Source: Sedimenticola sp.
GTDB lineage: Bacteria; Pseudomonadota; Gammaproteobacteria; Chromatiales; Chromatiaceae
Direction: 5' to 3'
DNA: 6,478 bases
NCBI GenBank assembly: GCA_030590525.1
Contig: JAUUYI010000130.1
Coordinates: 1-6,478, forward strand
Positions 1 to 5,342 of this stretch are shown piece by piece. Numbering within the stretch: the stretch's first letter is position 1; each line of letters starts with the position of its first letter. The notes beneath the pieces were generated by a model. It was not told the DNA's origin. It made no database searches and saw only the letters and a list, made by a program, of their open reading frames with translations. A program made the translations under genes and the position numbers.

Positions 1-1
1 T

Positions 2-97
2 ACCCGGCGATCATTTCTGCGCAACTCCGGCCTGATGGCGGGTGGGGCCGTGCTTTCCGCCGGCTTTGCGCCCGGCATGATGAGAAAAGCGGAGGCG
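2..97 (+). other. Twin-arginine (Tat) signal peptide coding segment of FdhA, 5' edge cut
   Basis: The first visible codons read T-R-R-S-F-L-R, matching the Tat consensus (S/T)RRxFL(K/R). A short, weakly hydrophobic Gly/Ala-rich stretch follows (LMAGGAVLSAGFAPG), then a basic MMRK and a possible A-E-A cleavage site ending near base 97. This implies export of the folded, cofactor-loaded enzyme to the periplasm, probably carrying FdhB along, because FdhB has no signal of its own. The cleavage site is inferred. Confidence 0.85.
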
Positions 98-2809
98 AAG
101 ACAACGGAGAAGGGCAGTACTCAACAGATCAAGACAATATGCACTCACTGCTCGGTCGGCTGTGGCATCCTTGCCGAGGTCAAAAACGGCGTCTGGACGG
201 GGCAGGAACCCGCCTTTGATCATCCCTTCAACCGTGGCGGTCACTGCGCCAAGGGTGCAGCCGTTCGTGAACACGGTCACGGTGAGCGTCGTTTGAAATA
301 CCCCACCAAACTGGTCGATGGCAAATGGAAACGTCTCTCCTGGGATGAGGCGATCAATGAGATCGGCGACAAACTGCTGGAGATTCGTGAGGCCTCCGGC
401 CCCGACTCGGTCTACTGGTTGGGTTCTGCCAAGTTCAATAACGAACAGGCTTACATGTTCCGTAAGCTGGCCGCGCTGTGGGGCACCAACAATGTGGATC
501 ACCAGGCCCGTATCTGCCACTCCACCACCGTGGCCGGGGTAGCCAACACCTGGGGTTATGGTGCCATGACCAACTCCTACAACGACATCCACAACTCTAA
601 GGCGATACTGCTGATTGGCAGCAACCCGGCTGAGGCGCATCCGGTGGCGTTGCAGCATATCTTCAAGGCGAAGGAGGAGAACAACGCGCCGATCATCGTC
701 ATCGATCCCCGTTTCACCCGGACCGCCGCGCATGCCGACCATTTCCTGCGTATCCGCCCGGGAAGCGATATAGCGATTATCTGGGGCATGCTCTGGCATA
801 TCTTCGAGCACGGCTGGGAAGACACCGCATTTATTCGTCAGCGTGTATACGGTCTTGATGAGGTGAGAAAGGAAGTGGCGAAGTGGACGCCGGATGAGGT
901 CGAAAGGGTCTCGGGCGTGCCGGAAAACCAGGTATATGCCGCCGCCAAGGCGATGGCGGACAATCGGCCGGGAACCTTTATCTGGTGCATGGGTGGTACC
1001 CAGCATACGATCGGTAATAACAACACCCGTGCCTATTGTACCTTTCAGCTGGTGCTGGGGAATATGGGTGTCTCCGGCGGGGGTACCAATATCTTCAGGG
1101 GCCATGACAACGTGCAGGGCGCTACCGACTTCTGTGTGCTCTCCCACTCGCTGCCGGGCTATTACGGCCTCTCCAACGGGGCATGGAAGCACTGGTCCAA
1201 GGTCTGGGGCCTCGATTACGAGTGGCTCAAGGGACGCTTTGACTCCGGCAGCTATGAGCAGTCAAAGGGGAAAGATGTCAGCCCGATGAACACCAAGGGT
1301 ATCCCGGTCTCCCGTTGGATCGACGGTGTGCTGGAGACGAAGGAAAACATTGCACAGAAGGATAATGTTCGTGCCATGTTGTTCTGGGGGCATGCGCCAA
1401 ACAGTCAGACCCGTGGCAAAGAGATGAAGACGGCCATGGAAAAGCTGGAGATGATGGTGATTATCGATCCCTATCCCACGGCTTCCGCAGTGATGTCGGA
1501 TCGGACCGACGGTGTCTACCTGTTACCGGCGTCTACCCAGTTTGAGACCTATGGCTCGGTAACGGCCTCCAATCGCTCTCTGCAGTGGCGCGACAGGGTG
1601 ATAGAACCGATGTTTGAATCCCTTCCCGATCAAACCATCATGTATAAACTGGTGAAGAAACTCGGGTTTGCCGACCAGCTCTTTAAGAATATCAAAATCA
1701 ACGGTGAAGAACCGCTGATCGAGGATATAACCCGCGAGTTCAACAAGGGTATGTGGACCATCGGTTACACCGGGCAGAGTCCCGAGCGGCTGAAGAAGCA
1801 GCAGCAGAACTGGGGTACCTTCGATTTTACCAGTCTGCTGGCGGAGGGTGGCGCCTGTGACGGTGAGTATTATGGTCTCCCCTGGCCCTGCTGGGGCACA
1901 TCGAAGATGGCGCACCCGGGAACCCCCAATCTCTACGACAACAGTAAGCCTGTGGCTGAAGGCGGTTTGACCTTCCGTGCCCGCTTCGGGGTGGAGCGCA
2001 ACGGTGTCAGCCTGCTGGCCGACGGTGCCTATTCAAAGGGCTCTGAGATCAGGGACGGTTATCCTGAGTTTACCGACAAACTGCTTAAGAAAATGGGCTG
2101 GTGGAATGATCTGACCCCGGAAGAGCAGGCGTTGGCGGAAGGAAAGAACTGGAAGACGGATCTCTCCGGCGGTATCCAGCGGGTGGCTATTAAGCACGGT
2201 TGCGCGCCGTTCGGCAACGCCAAGGCGCGCACTGTGGTCTGGACATTTCCAGACCCGGTGCCTATCCACAGAGAACCGCTCTACACCAGTCGCCGCGACT
2301 TGGTCGAGAAGTACCCTACCTACGAAGACCGCAAATCGTTCTACCGTTTGCCGACCCGTTACAGTTCGATTCAGGCAAAGGATTACTCGAAAGAGTATCC
2401 CATCATCCTGACGACCGGCCGTCTGGTGGAATATGAAGGTGGTGGTGACGAGACCCGTTCCAACCCCTGGCTGGCGGAGCTGCAGCAGGAGATGTTCGTC
2501 GAAATCCATCCCCGGGATGCGAATAATGCCGGAGTAAAAGAGGGTGATGATGTCTGGGTGGAAGGTGCGGAAGGCGCCCGACTAAAGGTGAAGGCGATGG
2601 TTACACGCCGTGTCGCGTCGGGTGTTGCATTCATGCCGTTCCACTTTGCCGGTCATTTCGAGGGCAAGGACCTGCGGGACAAATACCCGGAGGGGGCGGA
2701 TCCCTTTGTGCTGGGCGAGGCCTGTAATACCGCAATGACATACGGCTACGACTCGGTTACTCAGATGCAGGAATCCAAGTGCAGCTTGTGCCGGATCAGC
2801 AAGGCATAA
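2..2809 (+). CDS. fdhA: Formate dehydrogenase catalytic (alpha) subunit, Cys-type, 5'-partial
   Basis: Catalytic subunit of a respiratory formate dehydrogenase, oxidising formate to CO2 at a Mo/W-bis-MGD centre in the periplasm. The reading frame is open from base 2, so the true start lies upstream; the ATG at base 35 is inside the signal peptide and is not the start. Counting from base 2 (935 residues visible): a twin-arginine signal TRRSFLR opens the frame; a [4Fe-4S] motif C47-x2-C50-x3-C54-x27-C82 follows; the catalytic motif ARICH has Cys172 (TGC, bases 515-517) and His173 where selenoenzymes have Sec-His. The central molybdopterin domain runs to about residue 780, and the C-terminal dinucleotide-binding domain begins near residue 799 (YPIILTTGRLVEY). 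The length fits the roughly 940-residue FdhA family of epsilon- and gammaproteobacteria better than E. coli FdnG. It stops with TAA 17 bases before fdhB. Other molybdopterin oxidoreductases are possible, but the ARICH context, C-terminus and FdhB/FdhC neighbours make formate dehydrogenase the best call. Confidence 0.93.
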   Translation, partial: TRRSFLRNSGLMAGGAVLSAGFAPGMMRKAEAKTTEKGSTQQIKTICTHCSVGCGILAEVKNGVWTGQEPAFDHPFNRGGHCAKGAAVREHGHGERRLKYPTKLVDGKWKRLSWDEAINEIGDKLLEIREASGPDSVYWLGSAKFNNEQAYMFRKLAALWGTNNVDHQARICHSTTVAGVANTWGYGAMTNSYNDIHNSKAILLIGSNPAEAHPVALQHIFKAKEENNAPIIVIDPRFTRTAAHADHFLRIRPGSDIAIIWGMLWHIFEHGWEDTAFIRQRVYGLDEVRKEVAKWTPDEVERVSGVPENQVYAAAKAMADNRPGTFIWCMGGTQHTIGNNNTRAYCTFQLVLGNMGVSGGGTNIFRGHDNVQGATDFCVLSHSLPGYYGLSNGAWKHWSKVWGLDYEWLKGRFDSGSYEQSKGKDVSPMNTKGIPVSRWIDGVLETKENIAQKDNVRAMLFWGHAPNSQTRGKEMKTAMEKLEMMVIIDPYPTASAVMSDRTDGVYLLPASTQFETYGSVTASNRSLQWRDRVIEPMFESLPDQTIMYKLVKKLGFADQLFKNIKINGEEPLIEDITREFNKGMWTIGYTGQSPERLKKQQQNWGTFDFTSLLAEGGACDGEYYGLPWPCWGTSKMAHPGTPNLYDNSKPVAEGGLTFRARFGVERNGVSLLADGAYSKGSEIRDGYPEFTDKLLKKMGWWNDLTPEEQALAEGKNWKTDLSGGIQRVAIKHGCAPFGNAKARTVVWTFPDPVPIHREPLYTSRRDLVEKYPTYEDRKSFYRLPTRYSSIQAKDYSKEYPIILTTGRLVEYEGGGDETRSNPWLAELQQEMFVEIHPRDANNAGVKEGDDVWVEGAEGARLKVKAMVTRRVASGVAFMPFHFAGHFEGKDLRDKYPEGADPFVLGEACNTAMTYGYDSVTQMQESKCSLCRISKA

Positions 2810-2812
2810 CAC

Positions 2813-2819
2813 GAGAGGA
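2813..2819 (+). promoter_or_regulatory. Ribosome binding site of fdhB
   Basis: GAGAGGA lies 7 bases before the ATG at 2827. It decides the start: an in-frame ATG at 2779 lies inside the end of fdhA, has no comparable site, and would add 16 residues before the conserved MARMKFYCD opening. Confidence 0.75.
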
Positions 2820-2826
2820 TGATAAA

Positions 2827-3456
2827 ATGGCCCGGATGAAATTCTATTGTGACGTCGAACGCTGCATCGAGTGCAACGGTTGTGTTACTGCCTGTAAGAA
2901 CGAAAACGAGGTCCCCTGGGGCGTAAACCGCCGAAGGGTAGTGACCATCAAGGATGGTGAACCCGGGGAACGTTCTCTCTCGGTGGCCTGTATGCACTGT
3001 TCGGACGCCCCCTGTGCGGCAGTCTGCCCGGTAGACTGTTTCTATACAACGGATGATGGTGTGGTGCTGCACGACAAGGATATCTGTATCGGTTGCGGCT
3101 ACTGCTTCTACGCCTGTCCGTTCGGGGCACCCCAGTTCCCTGAGGATGGGGCCTTTGCCTCCCGTGGCAAAATGGATAAATGTACCTTTTGTGCCGGAGG
3201 ACCGGAGCAGGACAATAGCGCGGAAGAGCAGAGGAAGTATGGTTCCAATCGCCTGGCGGAAGGCAAACTGCCGTTGTGTGCCGAGATGTGTGCCACCAAG
3301 GCGCTGCTCGCCGGTGATGCGAATATCATCTCCACGATCTACCGCACGCGGGTCGTCAACCGTGGTGCCAGTGTACTGAGCCGGGGTGTCTCTTACCAGA
3401 ATGCCGAGTTGCGGGCGGCACGCGGGGTTAAAGGAAAGAGCAGCCTTAACGACTGA
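2827..3456 (+). CDS. fdhB: Formate dehydrogenase iron-sulfur (beta) subunit
   Basis: Electron-transfer subunit of 209 residues that should relay electrons from the FdhA cluster to the hemes of FdhC. It carries cysteines for four [4Fe-4S] clusters: C13-x2-C16-x2-C19-x3-C23; C55-x2-C58-x4-C63-x3-C67; C87-x2-C90-x2-C93-x3-C97; and the split pairs C119-x2-C122 and C151-x3-C155. This is the usual arrangement of the DMSO reductase/FdnH electron-transfer family. The PWGVNRRRVVT segment after the first motif looks family-typical. Unlike E. coli FdnH, there is no C-terminal membrane helix; the protein ends in a polar tail, as in the short FdhB type of Wolinella and Campylobacter (from memory). It has no signal peptide, so it is probably exported together with FdhA. 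It starts 17 bases after fdhA and is followed by an unusually long 150-base spacer before fdhC. Confidence 0.93.
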   Translation: MARMKFYCDVERCIECNGCVTACKNENEVPWGVNRRRVVTIKDGEPGERSLSVACMHCSDAPCAAVCPVDCFYTTDDGVVLHDKDICIGCGYCFYACPFGAPQFPEDGAFASRGKMDKCTFCAGGPEQDNSAEEQRKYGSNRLAEGKLPLCAEMCATKALLAGDANIISTIYRTRVVNRGASVLSRGVSYQNAELRAARGVKGKSSLND

Positions 3457-3467
3457 TGCGCGCCTTC

Positions 3468-3492
3468 CAGCTGATGGCTTCTCGCCATGCTG
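3468..3492 (+). repeat. Inverted repeat / bulged hairpin just after fdhB
   Basis: CAGC and ATGGC (with a 2-base TG bulge between them) pair with GCCAT and GCTG across a TTCTC loop. It begins 12 bases after the fdhB stop. No T-run follows, so it is not a classical intrinsic terminator. Confidence 0.45.
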
Positions 3493-3498
3493 ATATGT

Positions 3499-3521
3499 GC
3501 CCTGTATACGAGGGACAGGGC
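3499..3521 (+). repeat. Inverted repeat / hairpin, 7-bp stem
   Basis: GCCCTGT (3499-3505) is perfectly complementary to ACAGGGC (3515-3521) around a 9-base loop. It is the second of three potential hairpins in the fdhB-fdhC spacer and has no T-run after it. Confidence 0.45.
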
Positions 3522-3553
3522 GGATACCGGGGTTATATCTGAGGCCACTTTTA

Positions 3554-3583
3554 CCATTGCACCGTCGGTGGACGGTGTAATGG
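3554..3583 (+). repeat. Strong 13-bp hairpin upstream of fdhC
   Basis: CCATTGCACCGTC (3554-3566) pairs with GACGGTGTAATGG (3571-3583) over a GGTG loop, with 12 Watson-Crick pairs and one G-U pair. The downstream sequence GTCTTTCTGGG is only mildly T-rich, so strong termination is unlikely. The hairpin ends 8 bases before the fdhC ribosome binding site and its right arm contains an alternative in-frame ATG (3580), which would be hidden by the fold. This makes it a candidate control or mRNA-stability element. Confidence 0.6.
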
Positions 3584-3591
3584 GTCTTTCT

Positions 3592-3597
3592 GGGAGA
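3592..3597 (+). promoter_or_regulatory. Ribosome binding site of fdhC
   Basis: GGGAGA lies 9 bases before the ATG at 3607. It supports that start over the in-frame ATGs at 3487 and 3580, because a signal peptide begins exactly at 3607. Confidence 0.6.
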
Positions 3598-3606
3598 CAC
3601 TTCTCG

Positions 3607-4689
3607 ATGACAGGGTTTTTTTCTCCTCCCCCGTTAAAGGGTATTTTGTCACTGCTGCTGGTGATGCTGCTGCTGCCCGCTTTCCCCTCGTTCGGCGCAA
3701 CGGCTGACCTGGAACAATCGGTGCAGCCGATCCAGATCCCCAATCCGGCCTCGGATCTCTGGCGGGAGGTTCGCCAGAGAGACGCCGCTATGACTGGGTC
3801 CACACAGGCTCTGGGTGTGGATGGCGGGGTTCTGATCAACCCCACGGGTGAAAAATGGCGACAGTTCCGGATGCAGCAGTTGCTACCCTATGGCGGTTAC
3901 GCACTCGGGGCCGTTGTGTTGATCCTCCTGCTGTTCTACACCCTGCGTGGCAGGGTTCCGATTAAAGCGGGTATGAGTGACAAGAAGCTGTTTCGCTACA
4001 GTGTTTACGAGCGCATGATTCACTGGTTCATGGCCCTTATTTTTCTGTTCCTGGCATTCAGCGGTCTGATCCTGCTTTTCGGACGGTCGCTCCTGCTGCC
4101 ACTGATGGGACCGGCGCTGTTTTCGCTGCTGGCTTCGGCAAGCAAGGAGGGTCACAATCTGTTTGGTCCCCTGTTTGCGCTGGCCCTGGTATTGATCTTT
4201 TTCCGCTTTGTGCGGCGCAACATCTATCAGAAGGGCGATCTCACCTGGTTATTGAGAGGTGGAGGAGTCATAGGCAAGAAGCATGTGCCTTCGAACTTTT
4301 TCAACATGGGTGAAAAGAGCCTGTTCTGGTTACTGGTGTTTGTCGGTGGGGCAATTGCGGCGTCGGGCTTTTTCCTGCTGTTTCCCGTTTTCGGGCAGGG
4401 TCGGGTGGTGATGGAACTCTCCCATGTGGTCCATGGTATTGGCGCACTGCTGATGCTCAGTGTGATTATTGGTCACATCTATATCGGCACCATTGGTATG
4501 GAAGGTGCCATCGAAGGGATGAAAAGCGGATATTGCGATCTGAACTGGGCGCGGGAGCACCACGACTGGTGGGCCGAGAAGTGCGAGCAGCGAGGTGAAG
4601 TCCTTGACCGCGACCAGCCGATCTCAGCCCGGGGTGCTGACGCTTTGGGGACCCCTTCCGGGCAAATGAGCGAGGAGGCTGGAAAATGA
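3607..4689 (+). CDS. fdhC: Formate dehydrogenase cytochrome b (gamma) subunit with signal peptide
   Basis: Membrane anchor of 360 residues that should pass electrons from FdhB through b hemes to the quinone pool. From the chosen start, a signal peptide is seen (hydrophobic residues 11-26, likely A-T-A cleavage near residue 33). A periplasmic stretch of about 60 residues follows, then a helix near 95-113 and four further helices near 137-160, 184-203, 238-262 and 271-293. Candidate heme ligands are His139 (RMIHW), His183 (EGHNLFG), His273 or His276 (LSHVVHG) and His290 (IIGHIYIG), matching the four-helix FdnI core. The C-terminal segment GYCDLNWAREHHDWW is typical of the gamma-subunit family. 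The signal peptide and extra helix distinguish it from the shorter E. coli FdnI and resemble proteobacterial FdhC (from memory). The longest frame begins at 3487, but the ribosome binding site and signal peptide favour 3607. The stop overlaps the next start as ATGA. Confidence 0.9.
   Translation: MTGFFSPPPLKGILSLLLVMLLLPAFPSFGATADLEQSVQPIQIPNPASDLWREVRQRDAAMTGSTQALGVDGGVLINPTGEKWRQFRMQQLLPYGGYALGAVVLILLLFYTLRGRVPIKAGMSDKKLFRYSVYERMIHWFMALIFLFLAFSGLILLFGRSLLLPLMGPALFSLLASASKEGHNLFGPLFALALVLIFFRFVRRNIYQKGDLTWLLRGGGVIGKKHVPSNFFNMGEKSLFWLLVFVGGAIAASGFFLLFPVFGQGRVVMELSHVVHGIGALLMLSVIIGHIYIGTIGMEGAIEGMKSGYCDLNWAREHHDWWAEKCEQRGEVLDRDQPISARGADALGTPSGQMSEEAGK
4672..4678 (+). promoter_or_regulatory. 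Ribosome binding site of the NarI-like gene
   Basis: GAGGAGG, a strong site, lies 7 bases before the ATG at 4686 and inside the last codons of fdhC. Together with the ATGA overlap it indicates translational coupling of the Fdh module to the downstream redox module. Confidence 0.8.
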
Positions 4690-5327
4690 TCGGTGAACTG
4701 ATTGATGGCCCCCTCTGGTATATCGCATCCGGTACATTTCTGCTGGGTGTCGTATGGCGACTATTTTCGATCCTGCGGGTAGGTGTGGCGCAGGATTTTG
4801 CACCGCCGAAGGGGAATGGGCCTGCAGGTGCGGTACGCACGGTATTCAGCCGTTTTCTACCGCGGCACCCGGTTGTCACACGCGGCAGGCTCCAGCTCAT
4901 CGCGGGATATATGTTCCATCTGGGGTTGTTTGCACTGCTCTTCTTTGCCCGGCCCCATGTCGATTTCATTGCCGAGCGCATTACCGGGACCGAATGGGCA
5001 GTGCTGCCACACTGGGGTTTCATCATTGCCTCGGAGATCGCCTTTGCCGGACTGATAATGCTCTGGCTTCATCGCCTGTTACACCCGGTTACACGGCTGC
5101 TCTCCAGCGCCGATGATTACATTGGAACGGTGCTGGTATTCCTGGTCATGCTGACCGGCTGCCTGGCTTTGGCACAGTCGTTCGAACCTCTGCGCCTGCT
5201 CCATCTGTTCCTGGCGGAGCTGTTGTTGATCTATTTTCCTTTCAGTAACCTGATGCACGCCTTCACCTTTATCATCAGCCGCGGTTACACCGGGGCAACC
5301 ATGGCGCGCAAAGGCGTGAATGCGTGA
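4686..5327 (+). CDS. NarI/DsrM-like membrane cytochrome b subunit
   Basis: Predicted 213-residue integral membrane diheme cytochrome b of the nitrate reductase gamma type, in the group that includes DsrM, TmcC, HmcE and HdrE. Five hydrophobic segments are seen near residues 12-30, 70-90, 109-128, 145-165 and 172-196, the same number as NarI. In helix 5, His173 and His191 (LLHLFLAEL to SNLMHAF) are 18 residues apart, the same spacing as NarI His187/His205, and the PFSNLMH context resembles NarI PFSRLVH. The partner ligand in helix 2 is probably His78 (YMFHLG); the second one is less clear, with His91 at +13 rather than the +10 of NarI. It overlaps fdhC by 4 bases and is followed after 15 bases by an HdrD/DsrK-like protein, its usual partner. 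It would exchange electrons between quinone and that cytoplasmic protein. The neighbours argue against a true nitrate reductase subunit, as no narGHJ is present here. Confidence 0.8.
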   Translation: MIGELIDGPLWYIASGTFLLGVVWRLFSILRVGVAQDFAPPKGNGPAGAVRTVFSRFLPRHPVVTRGRLQLIAGYMFHLGLFALLFFARPHVDFIAERITGTEWAVLPHWGFIIASEIAFAGLIMLWLHRLLHPVTRLLSSADDYIGTVLVFLVMLTGCLALAQSFEPLRLLHLFLAELLLIYFPFSNLMHAFTFIISRGYTGATMARKGVNA

Positions 5328-5330
5328 AGT

Positions 5331-5335
5331 GGGGA
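5331..5335 (+). promoter_or_regulatory. Ribosome binding site of the HdrD-like gene
   Basis: GGGGA lies 7 bases before the ATG at 5343, inside the 15-base gap after the NarI-like gene. It supports the start and continued operon structure. Confidence 0.65.
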
Positions 5336-5342
5336 AATCGTT

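Larger units (their letters stand above)
3457..3606 (+). promoter_or_regulatory. Structured fdhB-fdhC spacer
   Basis: This is the only sizeable non-coding gap in the window. It contains three potential hairpins in tandem (3468-3492, 3499-3521, 3554-3583) and then the fdhC ribosome binding site. The frame of fdhC stays open back to an ATG at 3487, but the extra residues lack a plausible membrane or signal character and the hairpins overlap that stretch, so I read it as untranslated. I see no convincing -35/-10 promoter pair and no long T-run. Possible roles are adjusting the FdhB:FdhC ratio, protecting the upstream mRNA from decay, or a processing site. All of these are inference. Confidence 0.5.

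Noticed and set aside
11..1192. Long antisense open frame (393 codons) opposite fdhA
   Set aside because: It mirrors a strongly conserved catalytic gene. The translated protein has no recognisable domain and reflects third-position codon bias of fdhA; no ribosome binding site or operon context supports it.
3500..3545. Internal promoter upstream of fdhC
   Set aside because: TATATC-like and TATACG-like boxes exist but have no convincing -35 partner at 16-18 bases.
3554..3596. Intrinsic terminator between fdhB and fdhC
   Set aside because: The stem is strong but is followed by GTCTTTCTGGG rather than a T-run, and the downstream genes need co-expression with fdhAB.
2761..3600. Antisense open frame of 279 codons opposite fdhB
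   Set aside because: It is a shadow of the cysteine-rich fdhB frame with low-complexity Arg/Gly/Thr composition and no family features.
3487..3606. N-terminal extension of FdhC by 40 residues
   Set aside because: A signal peptide begins exactly at the ATG at 3607 with a ribosome binding site 9 bases upstream; the extension overlaps hairpins and would place a polar segment before the signal peptide.
4686..5327. Respiratory nitrate reductase gamma subunit (narI)
   Set aside because: The fold and helix-5 histidines fit the family, but there is no narGHJ nearby and the partner is an HdrD/DsrK-type protein.
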